Position numbers and translations under genes: made by a program. The notes under the pieces were generated by a model. That model was given only the letters and a program-made list of their open reading frames with translations. It had not been told where the DNA came from and did not search any database. Shown piece by piece: positions 13,497 through 25,640 of a stretch of 64,000 nt of DNA. Source of the stretch: Cinnamomum chago (taxonomy: Eukaryota; Streptophyta; Magnoliopsida; Laurales; Lauraceae); assembly GCA_038049695.1 (NCBI GenBank), contig CP142451.1:6632001-6696000 (forward strand). The letters are read 5' to 3'. How positions within the stretch are numbered: the first letter of the stretch is position 1; each line of letters opens with the position of its first letter.

Positions 13497-13650
13497 GCTG
13501 ATGATGTACTAAGTTGCAATGAAGAAAACAAAAATCTATTCTATATCTATGAATAAATAAGGAAAGTTTAACATGCACTTTCCTCCAAGTATGATCTCAT
13601 TTCATGTAGTTTGGCACTTTAGTAGAATGCAATCTCCTCTTAAGCATCAA

Positions 13651-13713
<63 letters not shown>

Positions 13714-14076
13714 ATATATATATATATAGCCCAAATATTGGAAGAAAGAAAGGATCTGATCCAAAAAATAATGTAGATAGAGCCCTTTTTTCTTATTTGT
13801 ATCAGATAGAAATTTAGATGTGGATTAGCTCCAAGATACTGCTTGATAATAAGTATCGATAACGATCCAGATCCATACATCACCAGATCTAAGGACTCAG
13901 ATCAATACCAACATTTGTAGTTGTTGGACCACCTAGTCAGACTTGGTCCGAGCCTATAACCTAAATACATAACAAATCCAGGCTGATATGGTCTTGTCTG
14001 GTCCATGAACTTTCATGACCATTATCACTAGCGGGTCTCTGGAGGTTCATGGTCCAATAAGAAGCCAAGGATATGA
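13497..14076. other. Downstream of LysM gene: microsatellites, otherwise nothing
   Basis: After the stop codon the region holds a (TC)n run followed by an (AT)n run and then unremarkable intergenic DNA. The 78-residue and 67-residue open frames across the microsatellite are artefacts of the repeat. Confidence 0.6.
13655..13728 (+). repeat. Compound microsatellite (TC)~28 (AT)~9
   Basis: An uninterrupted TC dinucleotide run of about 56 bp is directly followed by an AT run of about 18 bp, roughly 160 bp downstream of the LysM stop codon. Confidence 0.95.
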
Positions 14077-14085
14077 TGTACTCAC

Positions 14086-15587
14086 ATGGTTTGAAATCAC
14101 GGTTCGCGTTCATCGCAGCCCATCGTAGAGCGAATTTTTATTTGACCCAAAAAAAATCTAAATAAATACCCAAAAAATTCAAAATATTATAAAATGATAG
14201 AAACTATTTTTTTTTTTATTACTGTACACTTTAAAGCAAAATAACGGTCCCCTCAAGTTATAACATCATGTATTATTGCTGTATCGAATATCGATGTATA
14301 TACTAAAAAAAGTTGAAATATCATAAATTTGACATAATGCAACTATAATTTTGGGCCAACTAATAGGGGAAAGGGTCCTGTAAGGACCTTACGGTCCTTA
14401 CAGTTCAAAATGCCCACTGGGGCCCACGTTATGACCCATCCAAATTGACCATACATTCACAACCTCCTTATAGACACCGAATCCCATGAATTTGCATGGA
14501 TTCGGATGAACTAGACCGTTAGATTGAGGGTCAATTTTTCTTGTTTGATATAAAGTTGTTAAACTTTTGGACTATAGATGAAAGGGTTAGAGGTATTAGA
14601 TTGACTTCAAATTTGATATGTAGGTTGGCCCCCACTTGAATCTTTTGGTCCCCCTCTGTCCCATGACCAGTGGGGTCTCACGGTGGGCCCCACTAGGCAG
14701 TCCGCACAGTAAGTTGTAAGGACGGTCCTTACAGGACCCTCCCAACTAATAGAGTTAAACATTTAAAGTCTACACTTTAAATCATAAGATTCACACTTTA
14801 TTGTTCCAAAAGTATAGATCTATTGTAAACTAACACATTATAAATGCATTTGAACACTAATTTGAAAAAATGTAAATGATATCAAGAACAGCCCCAAATT
14901 TTGAAAATAAAAAAAAGCTAGATCTACACCTTAAAATACTAGATCTAGAGAAAAATTAGTGAGTAACATCAAATCTAACTCAATATAAAGCCTTTGGTTC
15001 ATGTATTACACAATCTTTAAAAAAAAAAACCCTAAAATAATTCGGATTTAAATAATGAAAAAATAAAAAATATTACAAAAAGTGCTAAAACTTGAAATTT
15101 TTTGCTCCAAAAGTATATAGATCTAACACACCTCAAACATCTCTAAGTTATTATGATGTTGAATCTTGAAAATAACTCAAAAAAAAAAAAAAAAAGCTTA
15201 CCAAAGAGGTCCCTTGAGTTTGATTAGATTTCTCCACATACAAAATCTACTCAAAAGTAGCTTAGATCTAAATTTTTAGGTGCTCCTCCATGCTTTAGAA
15301 GTTGTAGCAGGCCTTAGGAAGGCTTATGAAGCTCTTAGAGAAGAAATACATTAAAAGAAGTGGAAGAAGAAGGCCAAAGAGAAGGGTTTTTTTTTTTAAA
15401 ATCCCGTCAGGCGTTATAATGGCTGTTATTTTCAAAATAACGGCCGTTATGGATCCCTTTTTTGTCGATATTTTACCCCGATATACATCTCGGCCATTAT
15501 ATTCATTATAACGTACGTAACGGTAATGGCCGTTACCATTACATAACGGCTGTTATGTAACGGTAACGGCCATTATTTTGAACGATG
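14086..15587. mobile_element. Non-autonomous Mutator-like element
   Basis: The ends are imperfect inverted repeats (left ATGGTTTGAAATCACGG; right, read in reverse, similar). The flanks are TGTACTCAC (14077-14085) and TGTACTCAT (15588-15596), a 9-bp target duplication with one mismatch, as expected for Mutator-like elements. The right subterminal zone (15400-15580) is full of short inverted copies of ACGGCCGTTA. No transposase is visible. Another Mutator-like element is nested at 14367-14741. Confidence 0.72.
14367..14741. mobile_element. MULE-type MITE nested in a larger Mutator-like element
   Basis: The termini contain GGGTCCTGTAAGGACC on the left and its inverted form on the right, over about 30 bp. 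The flanks carry a perfect 11-bp direct repeat CCAACTAATAG (14356-14366 and 14742-14752). The 375-bp body is non-coding. Its flanks sit inside the 14086-15587 element, so it inserted later. Confidence 0.82.
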
Positions 15588-17409
15588 TGTACTCATCACT
15601 TAGATCTAACCACAATGATGGCAGCTGGTACAGAGAAGAGGTGATTAACTGTCATAATGAGAAAATGCCAAAGTCATTGCGGGCCTGGGTTTTAAAATAG
15701 TTGGGCCAGTATGTGCTGGTCCTAAACTCAAAATTCAATTGCTTTACTGAGGTAAAGTCCATTGAAAATCCTACCTTGGCCAAAGCCAGTCCAAGACCAT
15801 CATCCTATTTAGCTGTTGGACTTTAATTGAAGCCTATGTCCAGCCCACAGGTATACAGGTCATACCTTGTCCATTTGTAAAATGTTGGGCCTTTTCTTTT
15901 ATTACTTTGTCAAGGTAAATTGGCCCATCTAATTTGGATTTTATGAAGAAAAGGCCCATTCCCAATCAATCTAGCAATTGTGACCAACACCATATGTAGG
16001 TCTAGCTCACAGGCCTAAAAGGTCAGCTCATATCCAACCAAAGCAAGATGAACTTGTGCCTCGCGCGGCCTGAGTGTATTAGATGCTCCCTTCTTCTTTT
16101 TTTCTTCCTAGATGGATGAGTGATACATAACTTGTGAGTCAACCAACAATGTGAGCAGTTGCTTGAGATGAAACCCTTGCCAATGGGGTGTCTCGTGTTT
16201 CTCGAAATAGGTGTGCTCTTCTTTGCACAACCATGCATGCACCTCTGGACACTCTGCTGGGTCAAGTCAACTCGGGGACTCAGATAAGTCTTCGCTGAGC
16301 CAGAGTCTAAATTCTCTACAATACAAGAATGCACACATGTACGTAGATGACCTGGTCAGCCGAGTATCATGAACTACAACCCTTGTGTGGCTCATGCATG
16401 TATAAAGTATGACTTGTCCACGGCTGAGTTAGCTGAGTCATGAACTGAGTAACGAGGAAACTCATTACGACACTGACTATGGAGTGCTTGATTTTGTAGC
16501 CGTTTTGACTCAAGTCACTCGATCTGTGCTCACACCAATGATCAATAGGCGGTTCCTTCACAAGTGGCAAATGCTCCTCCATTGATCGTTTGTGCCCCCA
16601 AATTTTTCGAAAACCCCTTGTGCCTATAACGGAAATTTGCTAGTAGCAACCCTGACCCCTCGCTATGAAAATTAAAATTTGAATTTGCTTTGAATCCAAT
16701 TTGAGTCAAAATCTATAAACCTCTTCTCCACGTATGATTCGCTTGAAGCCTGAGTTTCGCCCATTTACATCTCTCTACAAGTTAAGGATGTGACCGGATG
16801 TGATATTGAAGTCAACTAGAGGACTTTCTCTCTACAAATACAAGTTGCCTGTGGATAATGTGCAGCTGATGGTCTCCCAAGTTGCCAGATGCATGTATCT
16901 GTAGGAAATACACGTATTCATATATACCTAGTACTCGGTTATGACCAAGAAGGTTTGGTCATATCGCTTCCCATCATATTGTCTCCGTGGACTCGGTTTG
17001 ATTCTGACGACCACCCATGGTTTTGTTTGTTCCTAGAAACACAACCACTATAATTTTGCAAAATCACTACTATGAAATTACATGGAGTTCATTTGCATAT
17101 GTCAAGTAGAAGAGGATCCAGTGATCTAAAATAAATCAATATCCAATCTAAGGCCATATAATACAATGGTAAATAAATTTTCTATTTGAACTTTACTTAA
17201 TTATTAGATAACCAGGGAACGTCATTGGTTGGGAGGCCCACTTTTCACCCAAATGACCAAAGATCGATTGTTGGGTCTCTCCCTTTTCACTGTGAATGTC
17301 TCGTCTCCTTACATGTATTAGTCTTTCCTCATGTGGGGGGTGTAGTCTTCTCCTCACTTGTGCGAGTCTACTCACCTTTGTGTGTGTGCCAGTATTGTTC
17401 TCATGAGTC
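15588..17409. other. Intergenic, nothing recognised
   Basis: No gene supported. A 103-residue minus-strand open frame at 16023-16334 has no recognisable domain, start context or splice partners. Some GC-richer blocks (15640-16030 and 16040-16600) look like decayed repeats but I could not define their ends. Confidence 0.5.
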
Positions 17410-17460
17410 CCGGATGTGAGGTCCCACCCTTGGTGGGCCCTCTAAGGGCTATTTTATAGA

Positions 17461-17570
17461 CTAATTAACTCTAATTTATGTTAATTATTGGTTAATTATG
17501 TTAATCTTTGCTAATTTCTTCTAATCTTCGCTAATTATTGCTAATCCTTGCTAATCTTGGCTAATTACTG
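17461..17570 (+). repeat. 10-bp phased repeat inside the solo LTR, about 11 units
   Basis: Eleven consecutive decamers fit the pattern YTAATYNNNG, with one single-base slip. TAAT recurs every 10 bp, close to one turn of the DNA helix. It lies 46 bp inside the 5' end of the LTR. Confidence 0.85.
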
Positions 17571-18986
17571 TTTTACTTGGGCTAGTTAGGGGCTAATTAG
17601 ATTGACTAGTTAGATTTCCTAAGTTAGTTAGATTAACTTAGTGGATTAGTGTTTTTAATTAATTGGGTGTTGTGTTAATCTTAGGCTTTTAGAGCTAGAT
17701 TAGCTTTTAGTAGAGTCTAATTAATTAAGCTAATTGGGTTGGGTTAGTACAAGGTGCCTTTCTAGAAGCTTCCTAACCAAATGACCTAGCCTACCCTAAC
17801 CCTAACCCTAATCCCATGAAAACCCTAAGGGTACTATGGTCCTTAATCTACTCTCTAAAACTATAAAAACCTCTCTTAACTCTTGCAAAACCCTAAACCT
17901 AATCTCAGCCCCCATCCCAAGATAACCTCCAGCCCCCTTCCCAAGGAAACCACTCCCAACTGCCTTCATTCCCTTCATTCCTCTCCTCTCCTCCCCTACG
18001 TTTGAGCTAAGAACCTTCACTGTTACTGGAATTCCATCTTGCTGCAAACTGTTGCTGTGTTCTTCTTCACTTCAGCTGGAGCAGCCACCCTTTCCCTCTT
18101 CATTCTCTTGCTGTTACTCTGCTGAAATTTCCCCTGGGCTGTTGCTGTCTTCTTCTACCACTTCTCCTTCATTTCTGTTTTGCTGGAAACCTCACCTTGG
18201 AGCTGCTGGAACCACCTCACTCTGCTGGAATTTCTTCTTGAAGCTCTGCTGCATCTCTTCTTCTTCTTCATTATTTCTGCTGGGCTGGTTCCACTCTGCT
18301 GGAATTTCCAATTGAAGCTGCTGTGACACCATCTTCTTCTTCTTTCTCTTCATTTCTCTCATCTGTACTTTGCTGGAATTTCTCTGAGAGTTATTGTTGT
18401 GCTGGAATTCTTCATAAAGGGGCTGCAGCTGCCATCTCTCTTCATATCCCCTTCTTCCTTCTCTCAATTCTCTCTGGACCACTGTTACTCTGCTGAAAAC
18501 TCTCCAAGGACTACTGCTGTTGCTGTTACTATCACCTGGGAGCTGCTACTACAGCAGCTGGGGTATCATCTTCTTCCTCTTCTTCACTGTTCAGCTGGAC
18601 TGGGTTCTGGACCTTCCTTTCTAGCTCTATTTCTCTCTACAACTCTCTCTCAAGCTATAGAGGCAAGTGCACCATACTGATAACTTAGATTGTATATTTC
18701 ATTTCGTGATTCAGTGGTTTTTCAGTTCATAAACATGCTCAGTTCAGTCTAGATTACATTTGAGCTCTGTTTTATAATTTTGGTTGAAAGGTCACTGATG
18801 GATGGGGGTTTTCACCCCCCATTTGGAAGATCAGTGGGCCATAAGGTGATGGATGGATGGTTTATGTGTTATTAATTGATTAGAAGTGTTTGGGAGGAGT
18901 TTGGAAGAGATTGGAGGTGGTTTGGGCGAAAAAGGAGCTGAAACGGAAAAGTTGCAGAAATGCAACTGGGACTGAAATCCCAGTGT

Positions 18987-19240
18987 GCTCGGTCGACCGA
19001 GCCCTGGCTCGGTCGACCGGCAACACTGCAAATCCAAAAATTTTGAGCCTCAGTTAAATTTCTGCAGTTTTTCCCTGACACGCCCGGGACTCGCCCGACG
19101 GTGTTCTAGGTCGACCGAGACCCCTCTCGGTCGACCGGGAACACTGAAAAATGGGAAAATGAAGCTCTCAGTTAGCTTCTTCTCTGCAGACTGTAACCCT
19201 GTTATCTGGGTCGACTGGGACTCACCTGGGTCGACCGAGA
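18987..19240. repeat. Paired GTCGAC-centred palindromes in the solo LTR
   Basis: GTCGAC occurs at 18992, 19012, 19110, 19130, 19210 and 19230, that is three pairs each exactly 20 bp apart. The first is the centre of a perfect 16-bp palindrome, GCTCGGTCGACCGAGC; the others keep 8-10 bp of perfect symmetry. Confidence 0.9.
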
Positions 19241-21379
19241 CAACTAGGTTTTTGATGAAAAATTGGTCATCAGCCATATTCTTGTAGAAAACTCATTTTA
19301 ATCAGTTTGGTTGACCCGGCTTAGCCCAGGTTGACCCGTTTACATGGTTTTCACTAGAAATGACTGAAAGTTGGTTTTTCACCCGAAATTCAGTCTGTTT
19401 ACGCCCAAATCAACCCGAAACTTATAATTAACATTTAGAAAGTGTTTAAAGCTGGATCATCAATCTTTCTAAGGTTTTCAGAGTATGCGGTCAATCACCT
19501 AGGCCTGGTTGTTTGACCGGACACGCTGTAAACCTTGAGAAACGATCTAAGTTGTCCAGGAAGCCTGACTCAGGTTTGTCAGTGCACTCGGTTGATCTTC
19601 CCGGCCAGGAAATCAACCGAGCTCACAACACATCAGGTTCACCTGGAAAACCCTGATTGTTCCAGTTTTCAACACTTAGGAGATATGATCAGTTGTGGGG
19701 CCCATTGACCATCCAAATGAGCGTTTATCAGTGTCCTAAGCCCGAGTCAACGGTGTGGCTCAACCTTGACTCGCGGGGACCACTGTTTAGAGTTTTGGTT
19801 GATAATCTAAGATGATTCGACCTCTAAGAGTTGTCATAGATGCCATTAACTAACTAAGCACCAAATACAATATTTTACGGCATTAATGACATCGTTTAGA
19901 GATCGAATTACCGGAGATAGACCCGAACCTAAAGTGGCCCATTTACCTAGGATTGGACCGTTGCTTTTCCCGTTGATTCTCTGATTGAAGTTTATACTTC
20001 ATTATTATTACTCTGTCATTCTTAGATCTTTAGATTAGCTGTTTGCTATTAATTAATCATAATTGGAAGACCTGAACCTAGGGTATCTAGAGGTGACCCG
20101 ACGGTGTGATTTCGGAGATCATTGACCCGTGTCTGTGTCTAGGCGGGCCCTTATTGGGCCTAAGTGTGGAGATGTGAACCCTTTAGCTGAAGAGGTAGTT
20201 TCTATTGGACTGTTAAGATGTTATGGATTGTATGGAACTGTTTGTCAGTAGTAGATGGATTGGTTGCCTCGTTTGGACGGTTTTAGACCAGGCCATGTAC
20301 TGATGGGCCTTGGTATGGATCCAACGAGTGGGCCTGGACCTTGAATGAGATCCAGAGACTATTTTGAGATGTGTAGACCTCTTAGAGATATTGTTAGGAC
20401 CTTGTTCACGCAAGGCAAAGCCTAGACAGACACAGACCTTAGAGTTATTCTCGAGTCGGCATGAACATTCACTCGGTTGATTTAAGCTCAGCCTGTGGAC
20501 TGATCATCCCCGGTAGGAGCTAGTTGAGTGTTGAGGAGCTATCATGATGAGCTGTGTGGTTAAGACGGCAAGGTGTCATACCGTGCCGATCTGGAGTGTT
20601 GAGATGATGAGTTGATGAGTGAGAGTCGGGATTAGTTATTCCCTGGTGAGATTCCCCGCCGCGACTGTGTTCAGTATGGGAGGGCCGCGGCATAATATCC
20701 CGCGGTATTCCAGCTCGTGTGAATGTGCCACCTTGTTGTAGTAGTTTAGTTGATTTCTATTTATACTGGTTCCTTATGATTTAAATGCACAACTGCCTAG
20801 TTCTTTTCCCTTGTTATTCATTTAACTTATGTACCCGTCTTTATTTTCCCTTGATATATATATGCTATGTTAGTAGTATGCTGTATCTTGCCAGATCGTT
20901 TAGATCTGACACATTCTATGGTGCTTAGGCCTTGACCCAGAGATTCCCGACGACGCATTAGCCCTAGTGGAGGCACCCGTGGCAGGAGAGTACGCTTGGG
21001 GCCCGGCCGACACGGACGTCGAGCCGGAGGGCGAGGAGTTCATACCAGGGTTTTGAGGGACTTCGTTATTTTGGGTTTTTTAGAGATATTCTGTAGTGAG
21101 AAGGGTAGAATGAAAATGTATAACCTTGATTAACATTGAATCATTTTAATAGACTATGTTTTGCTCACACTTAAATTTATATCTCGATACTATTGCTTCC
21201 GCCTTGTTTAAATCGTTATGCTTCCGCAATTTAAATATTATAACTCTATTGGTCAAAAAGTTTTAAATTGGACCTCACTGCGGCCTACGATCTTGGAAGT
21301 TCTCGGATTTTCCGGGAAGTAGCGCGCCAATTTCGGGTAATCGAACGAGTATATCGGTATCCGGAATTGGGGCGTTACA

Positions 21380-23465
21380 CCGGCCCCATTGGCTGAGGTA
21401 ACAAAAAAAAAAACAACTCGGCTCAATTTTTTTTTATAATGGCTGATATTATTATTTTTAGATGGGTAGATCTTAATATCACTTTGTCTGCTATGAGCCT
21501 TTGCCAACAAGTTCTTCTTTCAAGGAAACTACTACTACTTTTAGGTCATGATTATGAAAAAACTGCAACCTAAAAGGTAAAAGAACAAACATGAGCTTCA
21601 CTCTTAACTGTTATCATGATGTTTTTTACCCAAATAAAAATGATCCAGTCTTTCCTTTCCCAACACTACTTTTCATACCCAGTAAAATCAACTTGGATAC
21701 GCAACCATATGCATGCACACCATTAACGAATCTCAGAGGCCTCCAAATTTGATCTATATATGGCCTACTTTTAGCCAAGCCAAACCAATAAAATTATGTA
21801 AGCCCACTCATTAAATATTCTGGCACCCAAAATTTCATTTCAATTGGAATATATATACACCAGTGAAAATGCCTTCTTTGAAAATTAATAACTTTTCTAG
21901 ACATGCTAAAGGTTACTGTCAATCCAAATTTGTGCTCTGGAAAGTTTTCTCCTCCTATTTTTCCTAGTCGAATGGGATTTGAATGGGCGATTGACAATCC
22001 TGCATTTTCTCCACTTATCCCATAAACTTGAACTGTGTCAATAAGTGCATGCGTTTTCTCCACTAATCCAATTTCACAAAAGACCAGCCTCTGAGAAACC
22101 TGAAAAGGCAGGACATTGAAACTTGGAAATGTTTACATCAGTAGATACAAATTAGTCTCAAATTTCAACTAGAACAAAATATAATATAGAGGAAGAGCTT
22201 TCCTTTCAACCGACACTCACTTGATTCAGTCTCATAGAGACATCAGATGAAATCATGTTCTACTCATTGCCTTGAAGTTGTCAAAATACAGCAGTGCAGG
22301 GAAGAAAAGACCACCTCTTCTTTTCATCAATTAAACTAAGATAAATTATAATATGTATATGCAGATTGTCATGCGAGACATCCTCTGGGCCCCACATAAT
22401 CAATCCAATTCTGTTCCCATAAACCATCAACCTTACATGTCATGGATTCTATTCATTTTACACCGATTTGAATGGACTGTTGGATTAAGATTTTTCTTAA
22501 AATAATATATTTGATACTTTCTAAAAGCGTGAGAGTCATGGATTAAGGGATTAGGATTACCCAAGTGATTTGAAACACCTTATATGGGCTGGTCTGATGT
22601 GCATCTTTCAATGGCTCAACTCATGCATAATTAGTGGGACCCATGTGGACCCACTGGTTGCCTCGCAAGGAGAGAGAAGATCAAACCACCAAAAGTCAAC
22701 TCCTCACCGGTTTACTTTAAATCAAACTAGTCATCTTTGGGTCATTTCAATAATTTTTTTCTATATTTATGTTTTGGGTTGTGATACGTCAAATATGCAT
22801 GAAGCCTTGAACTGCCTTAAATGGCACTCTTTGTTTTTCTATTCTAGTTATATTCAAATTTAATGCCATGTTTGAAACTTTTATTATTTATTTTTGTCTA
22901 GCTAATTCCATAATTTATTACAACCATTAACTCTTTGTTTCTAAGCAATTCTCCCCAAATTTCAAAGACGTGAGATAGTTGATTACCAAATAAGTGATAT
23001 AATTTCTTTCAAATTGTCGCTCACCTGGTTAGGGACATAGGTACATATACTAATCCACCACTAGTGTATGTCGGTGAGTTCAATATTACTGTAAGATATA
23101 AACTTCAACATTTCTAAATGTATATGTGTTGGCATTTGAGATGGGGCCCACTTGTGTTTACATGTGAGTGGACCCTCACAAATAGATACCCATCACAAGG
23201 AATCTCATGATGATATGGATAAGAATAGTTTGAGTTTTATCTAACTCTCTATCCTTATCATATCTCCATTCAAATTTAAATTGATAGAGTTTGATCCAAC
23301 ATATTATCATTATCATCTCTCCATTCGAATTTGAATAGAGATCTTATCACTTATTAGCCAAAAGGGCTATATATAGACATGAGAGAGATATCAGTTGAAA
23401 TTATTCTTCTCAATAGATCATTTCCTAATACAAGATCACCCTCTTCCTTTATATCTACAATTGTC
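21380..23465. other. Intergenic, no supported gene
   Basis: AT-rich. A minus-strand open frame of 89 residues (21794-22063) follows an acceptor-like TTTTCAG and has a slightly protein-like composition, but I recognise no family and found no partner exons. Short 'gggccccac' rich pieces near 22390 and 22640 look like transposon debris. Confidence 0.45.
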
Positions 23466-23803
23466 CACTACAAGAAATTTGGGGTTTAAGGACGACACAA
23501 ATTTGTCCCAAAATGTACATATTTCGTCACCGAAACTAATTAAGATGAAAATTTTTCGTCACCCGTTTTGTTGCCAAAGCCTTGTCGCTAAAAGGTATTG
23601 GAGACAAAAAAAAAATCGTCATTGAAAAAGATAAATTTGTGACGATTTTTGTTTTATCTCCAATACACTTTGTTGGGAATATACTTGTAAGTAATTAGTG
23701 ACAAAATATTTTGTCATTAAAGGAAGAAATTAGAGACAAAGATATTTTGTCATAAATATAAGAAATAGAGACGAATTAATTTTGTCGCGTTTAATATAAA
23801 GGA

Positions 23804-24355
23804 TGTCACAGCCCCGCCCAGCTCAAGGAGCAGCACGGTTTTAAAATGCCTCATGCTAAGTTAATACGAGGTTTGACTTATAAGCCCAGGGTCAGGACTT
23901 GGATATTTCCAATGCGGGCTAATGGAGACTCACCGTTTGAAGCCCGTGGTTGACACGCTACGCCCCGTGGTTAAGGGTACTTCCCAGACCAAGTTCTCAC
24001 ATTCTCCCCCACTAGAAATAGAGTCGTCCTCGGCTCTGATACCAATTGTCACAGCCACGCCCAACTCAGCATGAAATTGTCCGCTTTGACTCACGTGCGT
24101 GCGAGGACTTCCCAGGAGGTCACTCATCTTAGTACTGCTCTCGCCCGAACACGCTTAACTTCGGAGTTCTTACGATTTCCGAGGCCGCACTGTTTTAAAA
24201 GGCTTCATGCTAAGTTAATACGGAGTTTGACTTATAAGCCTAGGGTCAGGACTTGGATATTTCCGATGCGGGCTAACGAAGACTCACCGTTTGAAACTCG
24301 TGGTTGACACGCTATGCCCCGTGGTTAAGGGTACCGCCAGGACCAAGTTCTCACA
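23804..24355 (-). mobile_element. Cassandra-type TRIM retroelement, nested in CACTA
   Basis: Two direct LTR-like repeats (23804-24001 and 24047-24355), bounded by TGT...ACA, flank a 45-bp middle. Read on the minus strand, the middle starts two bases after the LTR with TGGTATCAGAGC (24033-24044 on the plus strand), the usual primer-binding site complementary to initiator methionine tRNA. It ends with a purine run AGTGGGGGAGA next to the other LTR. The right-hand LTR contains 5S rRNA-like sequence, the hallmark of Cassandra elements. The element has no coding capacity by nature. The two LTRs have diverged noticeably, so it is not a recent arrival. No clear target duplication was seen. Confidence 0.82.
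24095..24193 (-). repeat. 5S rRNA-like segment within Cassandra LTR (not a 5S gene)
   Basis: The plus strand carries GAGGACTTCCCAGGAGGTCA, then TAGTACTGCTCTCGCCC and ACGCTTAACTTCGGAGTTCT, which read in reverse as the core of plant 5S rRNA. The beginning of a normal 5S gene does not match well and the surroundings are the retroelement LTR, so I read it as the element's own 5S-derived promoter region. Confidence 0.85.
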
Positions 24356-24839
24356 GTAGCAGAGACTGAGAGAGGTAGGTGTACCTAGCGGTGGAGGACT
24401 CCTGGATGGAGGATGATGGGCGCAAATTGATGGTGATTGGTGATGGTGGCTGCGTCTGGGAGTTCTGGGCGAGAGAGACTGAAAGAGGTAGAGATGAGAG
24501 GGATCACTTATCAGGGATGGATCTGCACTGCGTGCGTTGATGGAGGGTGATGATGATTGATGGGGGCCAATGGGTCATGGGGCTACTGCCTGAGACGATG
24601 GGTGGGAGATGTTGAAAAATGGGGAAAAGGGTTCTTCTCTCATCTTCTGAAAAAGGGTTTTGGAAAAGAGAGAACGGAATAGATGGAGGGACAAAGGGGA
24701 GAATGAGTTTTGGAAAAGGGGCGTTGGATTGGGTGGGTGGATGGACATTAGGGCCTGGGGGGCCCATTTTAATCATTTTAAAGGCGTTTCCAAAGCAATA
24801 CTTGTGAGAGAGGAATAAGCTCAAGTGCGAATGAAATTG

Positions 24840-25640
24840 GCGCCACCGCAAATGAAATTGGCGCCTTATTTTGTTGGCCGAAATATTTTCGTCTTTCATA
24901 ACTTATCCTTATTAGTGACGAATTACGTTCGTCGCAAAAACAAATTATATTTTGTAACAAAAATGTTCGTCTTCAATGAACTAAAATAATTCACTCCAAC
25001 GCAAATGAAATTGGCACCTTATTTTGATGACCAAATATTTTCGTCTTCCATAACTTATCCTTATTAGTGACGAATTACGCTCGTCACATAAACAAATTAT
25101 ATTTTGTAACAAAAATGTTTGTCTCTAATGAGCTAAAATAATTCGTGCCAAAGCAAATGAAATTGGTACCTTATTTTGGTGACGAAATATGTTCGTCTTC
25201 CATAACTTATCCTTATTGGTGACAAATTACGTTCGTCGCAAAAAAAAATTATATTTTGTGACAAAAATGTTCGTCTCCAATGAGCTAAAATAATTCGAGC
25301 CAACGCAAATGAAATTGGTGCATTATTTTGGTGACTAAATATTTACGTTTTCCATAACTTATCCTTATTAGTGACGAATTACGTTCGTCACAGAAACAAA
25401 TTATATTTTGTGACAAAAATGTTCGTCTCCAATGAGCTAAAATAATTCGCGTCAAAGCAAATGAAATTGGCGCCTTATTTTGGTGACGAAATATGTTCGA
25501 CTTCCATAATTTATCCTTATTGGTGACGAATTACGTTCGTCGCAAAAAAAAAATTTATTATTTTTTGTGACAACAATGTTCGTCTTCAATGAGCTAAAAT
25601 AATTGGCGCCAACGCAAATGAAGTTGACGCCTTATTTTTG
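24840..25640 (+). repeat. ~153-bp tandem array inside the CACTA element
   Basis: Five units begin near 24845, 25000, 25154, 25304 and 25457, with a partial sixth at 25613. Each starts CAAATGAAATTGGYRCC and contains AACTTATCCTTATTRGTGAC and AATGTTCGTC blocks. The array lies next to the right end and is made of the same GACGAA-type motifs as the subterminal repeats. Confidence 0.9.

Larger units (their letters stand above)
17415..21379. mobile_element. Large solo LTR, probably Ty3/Gypsy type
   Basis: The segment begins TGTGAGGTCCCACC and ends GGGGCGTTACA. The flanks are CCGGA and CCGGC, a 5-bp target duplication with one mismatch. No internal retroelement region and no second LTR lie in the window, so this is best read as a solo LTR of about 3.97 kb, a fossil. 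Inside are an 11-unit 10-bp repeat (17461-17570), a pyrimidine-rich block with recurrent CTGCTGGAA (about 18040-18600) and three pairs of GTCGAC-centred palindromes (18987-19240). The length and TGT...ACA ends suggest a Gypsy lineage with long LTRs, but with no internal genes the family is inferred. Confidence 0.75.

Noticed and set aside
13573-13883. Ser/Leu and Arg/Glu repeat open frames
   Set aside because: They are translations of the (TC)n microsatellite.
17770-17830. Telomere-like CCCTAA repeats
   Set aside because: Only about three units, embedded in the solo LTR and degenerate at both sides; short runs of this kind are common in plant repeats.
18052-18680. Long open frames in the pyrimidine-rich part of the 17415 LTR
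   Set aside because: The region is low-complexity CTGCTGGAA/CTTCTT sequence inside a solo LTR; open frames on both strands are compositional.
21794-22063. Minus-strand 89-residue open frame as an exon
   Set aside because: It has an acceptor-like TTTTCAG upstream, but I recognise no protein family and found no partner exons or start.
24095-24193. A functional 5S rRNA gene
   Set aside because: The match covers the core but not a normal 5S start, and it lies within an LTR with a primer-binding site next to it, as in Cassandra elements.
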